Source: Vallitalea sp. (GTDB taxonomy: Bacteria; Bacillota; Clostridia; Lachnospirales; Vallitaleaceae). From it: a DNA stretch of 64,000 nucleotides. Both the position numbers and the translations under genes were made by a program. Shown in pieces: positions 17,319 to 25,314 of the stretch. The notes beneath the pieces were generated by a model. It ran no database searches and was not told the origin of the DNA. It saw nothing but the letters and a program-made list of their open reading frames with translations. The stretch lies in contig JAOASG010000063.1 in the NCBI GenBank assembly GCA_025210235.1, positions 114,461 to 178,460 of the forward strand, given 5' to 3'. Every line of letters starts with the position of its first letter. Positions within the stretch are counted from its first letter, which is position 1.

Positions 17319-18335
17319 TTAAATAATATATTTTATCTCACTGTTTTTAAAATTAGATTCTAATTGCTCTTTAAAAAATGTTTTCATCTCTTTCATCTCA
17401 TCTTTATTATATACATATTTACCATAACCAAATTGCCCATACTTAAAAGTTCTTTCTATATCATTCATTGGTAATGTTGTCTTAGGAAACACTTCGTTTA
17501 TTCGATTCTTAGCCTTAGTTGTATATCTATGAGATATAACTTCAAAAGTAATTTTTTCATGTTTATCCACAGGGAATAGATTTTTTGTTTCTTTTATTAA
17601 CATACTATATTCATTTTTCCACTGATCATAAAAAAATACTGGTGCTATTATAAATCCAATGGGATATCCTGCATTTAACACTTTATATGCTGCTTCTATT
17701 CTTTTATTAAAACTAGGAGTTTTATGTTCATAGCTTTTAATAATCCTATCTGTATTTATGCTAAACCTAACTGTTGTATGTCCATTATGGTTAACATCTA
17801 GAATATCTTCTACATTATTAAACTTCGTGACAAACCTAAATCTACCATTTTTTTCTTTTCCAAAAAATTCAATAGTTTTTTTTAGCGCATGTGTATATGA
17901 TTCTACAGGTAATGGGTCTGATGTTGCCGCACCTTCGAATATTGTAACTTCATCTTCTCTTTGTTCTATATATCTTTTAGCTTGTTCTAATATCTCCTCT
18001 ATATTTACATAAACTCTTGTATATGGTTTGTCCCCTAATTGAGTATTTAAATAACAATACTCACATTGTCCAATACAACCCGTTACAAGTGGTAATTGAT
18101 AATGTGCAGATGGTTTACATGTTTGAAATTTTAAGCTCTTTTTAACTCCAATAACAAGAGTACTTTTACCTTGTTTATATTTTTCTTCTTTTGTATCTCC
18201 TGGTATACCCTTAGTTCTATTGCTTTCAAGTAATATAACATTATATTTTTTATTAGTAAAATACTCATACAGTTCTTGTCCTAAAGGATAAGTTAGAGCC
18301 TCTTTTTCAATTAATACTCTTTTTGGATTAAACAT
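17319..18335 (-). CDS. splB: Spore photoproduct lyase (radical SAM)
   Basis: Repairs the spore-specific thymine dimer (5-thyminyl-5,6-dihydrothymine) during germination. The 338-residue protein has the family radical-SAM motif C87-x3-C91-x2-C94 (CIGQCEYCYL) rather than the usual CxxxCxxC spacing variants of other families, and matches Spl over its length. The Bacillus hydrogen-donor Cys (C141, in a FEAACTSD-like context) is replaced by Ala at about residue 137 (FEGAATSD). A Cys at 73 (QTCKPS) is a candidate substitute. It lies 8 nt downstream of the uvsE start-side gene in one operon and implies a spore-forming host. Confidence 0.92.
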   Translation of the reverse strand: MFNPKRVLIEKEALTYPLGQELYEYFTNKKYNVILLESNRTKGIPGDTKEEKYKQGKSTLVIGVKKSLKFQTCKPSAHYQLPLVTGCIGQCEYCYLNTQLGDKPYTRVYVNIEEILEQAKRYIEQREDEVTIFEGAATSDPLPVESYTHALKKTIEFFGKEKNGRFRFVTKFNNVEDILDVNHNGHTTVRFSINTDRIIKSYEHKTPSFNKRIEAAYKVLNAGYPIGFIIAPVFFYDQWKNEYSMLIKETKNLFPVDKHEKITFEVISHRYTTKAKNRINEVFPKTTLPMNDIERTFKYGQFGYGKYVYNKDEMKEMKTFFKEQLESNFKNSEIKYII

Positions 18336-18343
18336 TTTATCAC

Positions 18344-19303
18344 CTATATTTCAAAAGTCGTTTTATCAATATAATTCCATTCTTTTTTTGTAGATTTAAC
18401 ATCTTCAATTAATTTAAATAAAGCAATTTCTTTTTTCTTAGATTCCAGCATAATATCAAAATCATTATTTAAAATATCTTTAGTATTATTTATAAAATTA
18501 ATAAAATCTTTTGCATAAATATAATCTGCATGTCTTCTATCATATTGACTTTCTTTCGGACTAGAAAAATGGATTTTAGGTATTAAATAATCTCCATTCC
18601 ATGTATTAAAGATATCCTTTATATATTTATAAAGATCTTCACCTCTATTATTACAATTATAATGATGTACATCTAGTACCATTGGAGTTTTAATTTTTTC
18701 ACATAATTCAAGGACATCAATTATATCAAAAATTTTATCATCATTTTCAATAATAATTTTTTCTGTTATAGCTCTTGGGAATTGTTTAAAGTTTGTAATA
18801 AACCTATTTAGAGCTTTTTCCTTTCCACCTTGGGAACTTCCTACATGGATTATTATTTTCCCATTTTCTATATTCATATCTTCAAGTAAAGTTGCTAAAA
18901 ATAATAAATTTCTCTGAGTGTTTTTTACTACTTGAGGATTTATACTATTAATAACATTAAATTGATCTGCATGAACATCGACTCTCATATTATTATTCTT
19001 AATTATTTTTCCAATATGTTCAAAATCCAAATTAAAATATTTTCTATAATCCCAATCAACTACATCTGGATGCGTAGCTAAAGGAATTAATGCAGATGTT
19101 AATCTGTAAAAATGTATATTATTTTTTATGTTGTACATTAATATTTTTTCTAAATCATTTATATTAGACAACGTTACTTGTTTTAGTTTATTTAATTTTT
19201 GCTCTGATGTTAATTTACTATAGTATTTATAAGTAATAGTACTAGATGATGTAACTTTATCAAGTTTAAGAGCTATCGCAACATATCCAAGCCTAATTTT
19301 CAT
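18344..19303 (-). CDS. uvsE: UV DNA damage endonuclease UvsE
   Basis: Nicks DNA 5' of UV photoproducts to start alternative excision repair. The 319-residue protein has the TIM-barrel layout of the UvsE/UVDE family with its metal-ligand strands: VDVHADQF, IIHVGSSQGG, IIENDD, LDVHHYN and KIHFSS, ending with the HADYI segment. The N-terminus MKIRLGYVAIA is typical. It is the upstream gene of a two-gene operon with splB (8-nt gap), so both products act on UV lesions. The 5' gap contains a tandem repeat array on the far side. Confidence 0.92.
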   Translation of the reverse strand: MKIRLGYVAIALKLDKVTSSSTITYKYYSKLTSEQKLNKLKQVTLSNINDLEKILMYNIKNNIHFYRLTSALIPLATHPDVVDWDYRKYFNLDFEHIGKIIKNNNMRVDVHADQFNVINSINPQVVKNTQRNLLFLATLLEDMNIENGKIIIHVGSSQGGKEKALNRFITNFKQFPRAITEKIIIENDDKIFDIIDVLELCEKIKTPMVLDVHHYNCNNRGEDLYKYIKDIFNTWNGDYLIPKIHFSSPKESQYDRRHADYIYAKDFINFINNTKDILNNDFDIMLESKKKEIALFKLIEDVKSTKKEWNYIDKTTFEI

Positions 19304-19387
19304 TTTAATTAGCCTCCAGATAACTAAAATTATTTAATACTTTTCTTATACAAACCTTATTATTTGTTTAAATAAAACTTTTATTCA

Positions 19388-19644
19388 GAAAAGCGACTAT
19401 GTCGCGTTATTCCTGCCAAGGAATATTTCTCTGTTAGGAAAGTTTCCTTACCGTAAATGAGAACACTCCTATCTCATTTACTAAATTAATATTACTTTCC
19501 TATAAGGCAAGAAAAGCGACTATGTCGCGTTATTCCTGCAAGGAATATTTCTCTGTTAGGAAAGTTTCCTTACCGTAAATGAGAACGCTCCTATCTCATT
19601 TACTAAATTAATATTACTTTCCTATAAGGCAAGAAAAGCGACTA
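19388..19644. repeat. Tandem 122-bp structured repeat (two full copies plus a start of a third)
   Basis: Copies begin GAAAAGCGACTA at 19388, 19511 and 19633. The first two are almost identical (one extra C and one A/G change), and the third stops after about 12 nt. Each unit holds several short stems: GCGAC/GTCGC, a GGAA/TTCC pair and AAATGAGA/TCTCATTT. There is no open reading frame. A related fragment (AAGCGACTATG) occurs at 23411-23421. It fills the 419-nt gap between uvsE and the DUF3881 gene. Confidence 0.85.
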
Positions 19645-19690
19645 AGTGAATTAATGATCCAAGCGGATTTGGTATTCCTATGTAAAACAA

Positions 19691-19717
19691 ATAAAAGTGT
19701 GCTTTGCACACTTTTAT
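19691..19717 (-). terminator. Terminator of the DUF3881 gene
   Basis: A perfect 12-bp stem, ATAAAAGTGTGC (19691-19702) with GCACACTTTTAT (19706-19717), has a TTT loop. It lies 5 nt beyond the stop of the minus-strand gene. The symmetric ends could work in both directions. Confidence 0.7.
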
Positions 19718-19722
19718 CATAA

Positions 19723-20595
19723 CTAGATAAATTCAATATGACCTTGTATATGACATATCGCTTTAAATCTCATTCCTTTAGATGGAATACCTATTAGATC
19801 TTCTTTATTAATACATACTTGCATTTTAAAATTCAGACATGTTACATCTAATATATAAACTTCTTCTTTCGTAAATGAATTAACTTTTATACAAAAATCA
19901 TCTATAGTTCCTAAGATAGAGTACTCTGCATCATTAAGTCCATATGGAATAAAATATCCTTCTAATATAGTTAATAAATCTTCCTGTTGGCATCTTTGTT
20001 TAAAAAGCTCTGCAGCCTGTTTTGCATCGCTTTCAAGTAGCCCTATAGCCTCTTCATCGCCTTCTCTTGCTAACTCCAATAATGAAGCTCGCCATTTCTC
20101 TTCTTCTTTTTCTAAAATAACATCTACATCTTCTTTTTCAACTGGTAATATAACAGTTCCTTCAATTGAAAGTGCTACTAATTTTATATTTTCTATATAT
20201 ACTTTTTCATCATCTTTAATATCTAAATAATCTACTACATTCTGCAGATAAAACGTAATAGGATTACCTGTTTTTTCATCTTCAAAATAAACATAATAAT
20301 CATCTTTATCATCTGTATTAATTACATCCACTTCATTTATATCCATAATTATATTACCTTTTTTATATGGAATAACAGCTAAAATTTTTATTTCTTCTTT
20401 CTCATCTAATTCGCCTCTTATGATTATTCCTAATTCATCATCATATTTTTTACAAAGCTCTATTTTTATTTTATCCTCACAATAATTAGATATATATTTT
20501 TCCGTAGGATTATTAATTACTTGTTGAATAACTTCTTTTACTTGTTGATCTTGTACATACTTTTTAAATCCAACGGCATTTAAATATTTTTCCAT
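19723..20595 (-). CDS. DUF3881-family protein
   Basis: A 290-residue, strongly acidic cytosolic protein that I place in DUF3881, a family of unknown function seen mostly in Lachnospirales. The start MEKYLNAVGF is the typical family beginning. The middle (about 155-205) is a charged helical region (LEKEEEKW, LAREGDEEA), and the C-terminal part (about 205-290) is beta-rich. The frame extends four codons to 20607, but the ATG at 20595 fits the conserved N-terminus. No catalytic motif is visible. It is monocistronic with its own terminator. Confidence 0.75.
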   Translation of the reverse strand: MEKYLNAVGFKKYVQDQQVKEVIQQVINNPTEKYISNYCEDKIKIELCKKYDDELGIIIRGELDEKEEIKILAVIPYKKGNIIMDINEVDVINTDDKDDYYVYFEDEKTGNPITFYLQNVVDYLDIKDDEKVYIENIKLVALSIEGTVILPVEKEDVDVILEKEEEKWRASLLELAREGDEEAIGLLESDAKQAAELFKQRCQQEDLLTILEGYFIPYGLNDAEYSILGTIDDFCIKVNSFTKEEVYILDVTCLNFKMQVCINKEDLIGIPSKGMRFKAICHIQGHIEFI

Positions 20596-20766
20596 AATGT
20601 TCACCACTCTTCTACATATTTTGCTACTACTTAAAATTTATTATACATTATTACTTCTTGTGGAATTATCTTATTTGTATTATTTATACAAATATTTATA
20701 TATAATAAATTCAAAACTATGTAGAATTATAGTATCATTACCGTGAGTAATTGTCTAGTTTATTAT

Positions 20767-22044
20767 TTATACTTGTTCTAATGCATTAGTTATATCATCT
20801 ATTATATCTTCAATGTTTTCTAATCCTACTGAAAATCTTATTAAGTCAGGCTTAACTCCTGAATCTAGTTGCTCTTGTTCTGATAATTGTCTATGAGTAG
20901 TACTTGCTGGATGTAGCATACAAGATCTAGTATCTGCAACATGAACTACTAGTGCAATCATATTTAAATTATTTATAAGTTTTTCTCCTGCTTCTCTTCC
21001 ACCTTTTACACCAAATGTTAAAACTCCACTACAACCATTAGGTAAATACTTTTTGGCAAGATTATAACTTGGATGGCTTTCAAGTCCTGGATAAACTACC
21101 CAGTCAATTTTATCATTTTTTTCTAACCATTTTGCTATTTCTAATGCATTTTTACTATGTCGTTCCATTCTAAGGGGTAGAGTTTCTAACCCTAAATTCA
21201 TTAAAAATGCATTAAATGGACTCATAGTTGCTCCTATATCTCTTAGTAATTGAACTCTTGCTTTTGTTATATACGCAGCTTCTTTAAAGTCTTGAACATA
21301 TACCACTCCATGGTAGCTATCATCAGGAGATGTCATCTCTGGAAACTTTCCATTACTCCAATTAAATTTACCACTATCAATAATCATACCTCCAACACTT
21401 GTTGCATGTCCATCAGTATATTTTGTACATGAATGAACTACTATATCAGCCCCATGTTCAATAGGCCTGCAAAGATATGCAGTTGGAAAAGTATTATCTA
21501 CAATAAGAGGAATATTATTTTCATGAGCTAACGTAGCAAATTTATCAAAATCAATAATATTAAGACCTGGATTCCCTATAGTTTCTCCAAAAACAGCTTT
21601 AGTGTTTGGTCTTATATATGTTTTAAGTTCATCTATACTCTTTTCAGGATCAATAAACGTTACTTCAATACCAAATTTTTTAAATGTTGTCTTTAGTAGT
21701 GAAAAAGAACCTCCATATAAAGTGCTTGAAGCTAATATATGATCACCAACATTACATATTGTCATAATTGATATCATTGTCGCAGCTTGTCCTGATGAAG
21801 TTGCCATGGCACCAATTCCGCCTTCAAGCATTGCCATTTTTTTCTCTAAAGCCTCAACCGTAGGATTGCTAATTCGTGAATACATATGTCCAGCAGCTTG
21901 TAAATCAAATAATTTAGCTACCTCTTCGCACGTATTATATTTATAGGTTGTACTTTGATATATAGGTAATACTCTAGGTTCAGAATTACTTGGTTCATAT
22001 CCACCTTGTACAGCTGTTGTTTCTATTTTCCATTTTTTGTCCAT
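20767..22044 (-). CDS. metY: O-acetylhomoserine sulfhydrylase (aminocarboxypropyltransferase)
   Basis: PLP enzyme of the Cys/Met metabolism family that makes homocysteine from O-acetylhomoserine and sulfide. The 425-residue length and the features ETTAVQGGYEP, SRISNPT, SSGQAA, the PLP-lysine segment HSCTKYTDGH and the late LVVHVADTRSC are those of the longer MetY group rather than MetB/MetC. AGGAGG lies upstream of the ATG. I looked for a SAM or other methionine riboswitch in the following 370 nt and did not see one. Probably monocistronic. Confidence 0.9.
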   Translation of the reverse strand: MDKKWKIETTAVQGGYEPSNSEPRVLPIYQSTTYKYNTCEEVAKLFDLQAAGHMYSRISNPTVEALEKKMAMLEGGIGAMATSSGQAATMISIMTICNVGDHILASSTLYGGSFSLLKTTFKKFGIEVTFIDPEKSIDELKTYIRPNTKAVFGETIGNPGLNIIDFDKFATLAHENNIPLIVDNTFPTAYLCRPIEHGADIVVHSCTKYTDGHATSVGGMIIDSGKFNWSNGKFPEMTSPDDSYHGVVYVQDFKEAAYITKARVQLLRDIGATMSPFNAFLMNLGLETLPLRMERHSKNALEIAKWLEKNDKIDWVVYPGLESHPSYNLAKKYLPNGCSGVLTFGVKGGREAGEKLINNLNMIALVVHVADTRSCMLHPASTTHRQLSEQEQLDSGVKPDLIRFSVGLENIEDIIDDITNALEQV

Positions 22045-22258
22045 TAAATGACCTCCTGACTAAATATTGTTTATATTATAGTAGATATTATGAGAAATTT
22101 CAACATATTAATTCATTAAAGTTTGGTATTTTATATCTTAATACTAAGCACATACTGTATACTCAATAAACAATTACTTTTAATAATTATTTATTTTTAT
22201 TCAATACATGAATATGATAATCAAGATCAAAATACCTATTGACATATAAGATGAAAAA

Positions 22259-22433
22259 TTATAAGCTTAATTTAAGATAACTTTGCCCTCTTTGATGATT
22301 TAATTTTCCTAAGCATATATCAAAATCAGGGTATTTTTTTATATATTTAACAAAAAATCAAGAATTGTATTTACAAAATAATCAATAGCCTCATCAACAG
22401 CTTGCTTACAAAATGAAAATATATTCTTTAGAA
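22259..22433 (-). pseudogene. Decayed gene fragment of unknown family
   Basis: On the minus strand one frame reads FCKQAVDEAIDYFVNTILD, then FLLNI, a single stop, then KKYPDFDICLGKLNHQRGQ and SYLKLSL before a final stop at 22259. It looks like a real protein C-terminus interrupted by one nonsense codon. The upstream part is missing and overlaps the start of the plus-strand DUF454 gene. I do not recognise the family. Confidence 0.35.
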
Positions 22434-22820
22434 AAATTACAAGATAAGTTTGGAGATGATATTTTGAAACTACTATTAATATCACTTGGTTTCATATTTT
22501 TGGGTATAGGGGCCATCGGCGTCATACTTCCTATTTTGCCAACAGTTCCTTTTTTGCTTTTAGCATCATTTTGTTTTGCTAAAGGTAGTAATCGATTTTA
22601 TTTTTGGTTTAAAACAACAAAATTATATATAAATAATCTTCAGAGTTTTGAAAAGTCACGTTCAATGACTCTAAAGACAAAATTATATATTCTTATTCCT
22701 GTCTCTTGTTTACTTACCATTTCATTTTTAATGATGAATAATATTTTTGGTCGTATAATTATTGTTATCCTAATTATTATTAAATATTACTATTTTATTT
22801 TTAAAATTAACACAGTATAA
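22413..22820 (+). CDS. DUF454/YbaN-family membrane protein
   Basis: A small inner-membrane protein (135 residues) of the YbaN/DUF454 family. The hallmark is GAIGVILPILPTVPFLLLASFCFA, split here as GAIGVILPILP and TVPFLLLASF (about residues 35-60), followed by the cytosolic stretch WFKTTKLY and two further hydrophobic segments (about 90-132). There is no Shine-Dalgarno at the ATG at 22413. A TTG at 22464 has TTGGAG upstream, so the true start may be there. Function of the family is unknown. A strong terminator follows. Confidence 0.8.
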   Translation: MKIYSLEKLQDKFGDDILKLLLISLGFIFLGIGAIGVILPILPTVPFLLLASFCFAKGSNRFYFWFKTTKLYINNLQSFEKSRSMTLKTKLYILIPVSCLLTISFLMMNNIFGRIIIVILIIIKYYYFIFKINTV

Positions 22821-22860
22821 AATTAGAATTATAATTAAACATACATAATAAAAATTATGA

Positions 22861-22895
22861 TACACAATAAAACAAATAGTTTTATTGTGTATTTA
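22861..22895 (+). terminator. Terminator after the DUF454 gene
   Basis: TACACAATAAAAC (22861-22873) pairs perfectly with GTTTTATTGTGTA (22879-22891), followed by TTTAATTTT. Confidence 0.75.
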
Positions 22896-22905
22896 ATTTT
22901 CATCT

Positions 22906-23004
22906 CTAACTCACTATTTTTCTGTATCTATTATTACCACAATATTTACATTTAATCTTTGGATCTGTGGTTAAGTCATTCTTACTTTTTGTATAATAAT
23001 CCAT
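22906..23004 (-). CDS. Possible 32-residue zinc-knuckle peptide or gene remnant
   Basis: An ATG-to-TAG frame encodes a basic peptide with a C-x2-C knuckle (DPKIKCKYCGNNRYRK). It has no Shine-Dalgarno and lies between the DUF454 terminator and the ArsR gene. It looks like the zinc-finger tip of a larger protein, so a remnant is more likely than a functional small gene. Confidence 0.3.
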   Translation of the reverse strand: MDYYTKSKNDLTTDPKIKCKYCGNNRYRKIVS

Positions 23005-23100
23005 GTATATATTTACATCAATTATTATATTTGATACAATAAATATAGTAATTGAATTAATTTACAAATATTTACGACTTATTAGGGGGATTTAATTCTT

Positions 23101-23379
23101 ATGAACGATATAAATAAATATTATGAAGCCGCTGAAATTCTAAAGGTATTAGGCCATCCCACAAGATTATGTATTGTTAATGGCCTACTCAAAAATAATG
23201 GTTGCAACGTATCTTTTATGCAAGGGTGTTTAAACATACCTCAATCAACTGTTTCACAACATCTTTCTAAATTAAAATCAGCTGGAATAATAGCTGGTGA
23301 ACGTAAAGGACTTGAAATTACTTATAAAGTAGTAAATAAAATAGCAATTGATCTTGTAACTCATTTATTTAGTGAATAA
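23101..23379 (+). CDS. ArsR-family transcriptional regulator
   Basis: A 92-residue winged-helix regulator. LKVLGHPTRLCIVNGLL begins the ArsR fold (residues about 13-30), NIPQSTVSQHLSKLK is the recognition helix and GIIAGERKGLEITYKV the wing. Cys residues at about 23, 34 and 42 might bind metal or a thiol signal, but there is no CxCxxC motif of the arsenic type. AGGGGG precedes the ATG. No efflux pump or other obvious target lies beside it; DUF454 upstream is the nearest same-strand gene but is separated by a terminator. Confidence 0.88.
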   Translation: MNDINKYYEAAEILKVLGHPTRLCIVNGLLKNNGCNVSFMQGCLNIPQSTVSQHLSKLKSAGIIAGERKGLEITYKVVNKIAIDLVTHLFSE

Positions 23380-23448
23380 TCTAGTTTATTTATTATGATT
23401 TTATTTAAACAAGCGACTATGCTCGTTATTTTTCTATAAGAAAGCAAC

Positions 23449-23474
23449 AAGGCTATCATCACTGATAGCCTTTT
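23449..23474. terminator. Bidirectional terminator between arsR-type gene and serS
   Basis: AAGGCTATCA (23449-23458) pairs with TGATAGCCTT (23463-23472), followed by TTTT on the plus strand. It lies 4 nt beyond the serS stop on the minus strand and about 70 nt after the ArsR stop. Confidence 0.75.
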
Positions 23475-23477
23475 CAT

Positions 23478-24752
23478 CTATTTTTCTATTTTACTAATTC
23501 CACCCATATAATTTCTAAGAACCTCTGGTATAATAATACTTCCATCTTCTTGTTGATAATTTTCTAGTATTGCAGCTGTTGCCCTTCCAGCAGCAACTCC
23601 ACTTCCATTAATAGTATGAATAAATTTAGCTTTATCTTTAATATTATCTTTGTACTTAATGTTTGCTCTTCTTGCTTGAAAAGATTCAAAATTACTGCAG
23701 CTTGAAATTTCAACATATCTATTATAGCTTGGCATCCATACTTCTATATCATATTTCTTAGCTGCTGTAAATCCTAAATCTCCCATACATATTTTTACTA
23801 CTCTATAAGGTATATTTAATAGTTGTAATACTTCCTCAGCATCTTTTGTTAATTTTTCCAATTCTTCATATGAGTTTTCAGGTTTAACGAATTTAACTAA
23901 TTCCACTTTATTGAATTGATGCTGACGTATTAATCCTCTTGTATCTCTTCCTGCTGAACCAGCTTCGGCTCTAAAACAAGCTGTATATGCGCAGTGTGTA
24001 ATAGGTAATTTAGCCCCCTCAAGTATTTGCTCTCTATACATATTAGTAACTGGTACTTCTGCAGTAGGTACTAAGAAATAATCTGTACCTTCTACTTTAA
24101 ATGCATCTTCTTCAAATTTAGGTAATTGACCTGTTCCAACCATACTTTTTCTATGCACCATAAATGGTGGGAAAACTTCTGTATATCCATGTTTGTCAAC
24201 ATGTAAGTCTAGCATAAAATTAATTAGCGCTCTCTCAATTCTTGCACCTAACCCTTTATACACAGTGAATCTTGCACCTGTTATTTTACTTGCAGCTTCG
24301 GAATCTAGAATATCTAAATCTGAACCAATATCCCAATGTGCTTTTGGTTCAAAGTTAAACTCTCTAACATTTCCCCATTTTCTTATTTCGACATTGTCTT
24401 CATCTGTATCCCCTTCAGGAACTGATTCATGAGGAATATTAGGAATTGTCAACATTAAGTTATATAAGTCATTATCTACTTCTTTAACTCTACTATCTAT
24501 TTCTTTAACTTTATTTGAAAGCTCCTTCATTTCTTTTAGAACTTCTGTAGTATCCTTACCTTCTTTTTTCATAATAGGGATTTGTTTAGATACAGTATTT
24601 TGCTTATTTTTTAAAGATTCAACTTCTTGCAATAACTCTCTTCTATTTGTATCTAATTTTACAAAAGAATCTAAATCAAAATCTTCCTTCCTATTTTCTA
24701 GTGCTTTTTTTACTTGGTCAAAATTATTTCTTAACATTTTAATATCTAACAT
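23478..24752 (-). CDS. serS: Seryl-tRNA synthetase
   Basis: Class II aminoacyl-tRNA synthetase that charges tRNA-Ser (and tRNA-Sec). The N-terminal long coiled-coil tRNA-binding arm (about 1-105) is visible as heptad-rich sequence. The catalytic domain has motif 2 ([21 protein letters not shown], recognisable from [11 protein letters not shown]) and motif 3 ([19 protein letters not shown]) near the end. The frame starts at 24761, but AAAGGAG sets the ATG at 24752 (424 aa, usual length). A T-box leader lies upstream (24968-25215), so expression should rise when uncharged tRNA-Ser accumulates. Family-1 repeats lie between the T-box terminator and the start codon. Confidence 0.96.
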   Translation of the reverse strand: MLDIKMLRNNFDQVKKALENRKEDFDLDSFVKLDTNRRELLQEVESLKNKQNTVSKQIPIMKKEGKDTTEVLKEMKELSNKVKEIDSRVKEVDNDLYNLMLTIPNIPHESVPEGDTDEDNVEIRKWGNVREFNFEPKAHWDIGSDLDILDSEAASKITGARFTVYKGLGARIERALINFMLDLHVDKHGYTEVFPPFMVHRKSMVGTGQLPKFEEDAFKVEGTDYFLVPTAEVPVTNMYREQILEGAKLPITHCAYTACFRAEAGSAGRDTRGLIRQHQFNKVELVKFVKPENSYEELEKLTKDAEEVLQLLNIPYRVVKICMGDLGFTAAKKYDIEVWMPSYNRYVEISSCSNFESFQARRANIKYKDNIKDKAKFIHTINGSGVAAGRATAAILENYQQEDGSIIIPEVLRNYMGGISKIEK

Positions 24753-24782
24753 TTTTACCACTCCTTTTACTATTTTATATTA

Positions 24783-24900
24783 GTTAAGTAATTGTACTAC
24801 ATTAAGTTGATTTTTCAATACAATATGTTAGATGCGGGTTTGTAATTGGAACTACATATTGTATGTAAAGAATTAAAATTACTAGTTTTTCAATTAACTA
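24783..24900. repeat. Family-1 palindromic repeat, full copy
   Basis: Starts TTAAGTAATTGTACTACATT and ends CTAGTTTTTCAATTAACTA, with the inner pair CAATACAATATGTTAG and CTACATATTGTATGTAAAG. It lies in the serS leader between the T-box and the ribosome-binding site. Confidence 0.8.
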
Positions 24901-24908
24901 TTTTATAT

Positions 24909-24965
24909 AGTAATTGTAAATTTACATTTAGTTAATTATTCAATGCAATATGTTATATTGAACAT
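24909..24965. repeat. Family-1 palindromic repeat, half copy
   Basis: GTAATTGTAAATTTACATTT, then AGTTAATTATTCAATGCAAT and ATGTTA. This is a diverged left half placed next to the full copy at 24783-24900. Confidence 0.6.
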
Positions 24966-24967
24966 CT

Positions 24968-25215
24968 GGGAAAACAATAAAAAAACCTTTCATCCCTGTG
25001 TATGGGACGAAAGGTTCCGCGTTGCCACCCAATTTATTACAAAATAATTGCAATCTCTTAACTAGTATTATATAGGATACTACCCTCTGACTTTCGTCAG
25101 GTACTTAGGAAGTGGAGGGATTATTTCATTTTATCAGCTTACACCGTTACTGACTCTCTGTAAAAACTACCTTAATCTTAGCTTCCATCATTGCACATAT
25201 TTCTTTGTTTCATTT
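24968..25215 (-). promoter_or_regulatory. T-box riboswitch controlling serS
   Basis: The minus strand carries the canonical T-box sequence GGGTGGCAACGCGG (plus 25017-25030), followed directly by a terminator hairpin AACCTTTCGTCCC with GGGATGAAAGGTT and a T-run (plus about 24977-25015). About 170 nt of Stem I-like sequence precede it. Serine specificity is inferred from the downstream serS gene; I did not assign the specifier codon with certainty. The family senses uncharged tRNA by pairing with its anticodon and 3' end. Confidence 0.92.
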
Positions 25216-25244
25216 ATTATAATATATATTAAATTTCTTTTCAA
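25216..25244 (-). promoter_or_regulatory. Sigma-A promoter of the T-box/serS transcript
   Basis: On the minus strand TTGAAA (25239-25244) and TATAAT (25216-25221) are 17 nt apart, ideally placed just upstream of the T-box leader. Confidence 0.65.
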
Positions 25245-25314
25245 GTTTAACTTATCAATATTTTTTTGTTTGAGTTACAATCAAAAATTTATTTTGATCA
25301 TTAATATCCTGTCG

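Noticed and set aside
19388..19644. CRISPR array
   Set aside because: The repeat unit is 122 bp with no short-repeat/spacer alternation and there are no cas genes.
22045..22258. SAM riboswitch upstream of metY
   Set aside because: None of the conserved S-box core sequences is visible on the minus strand.
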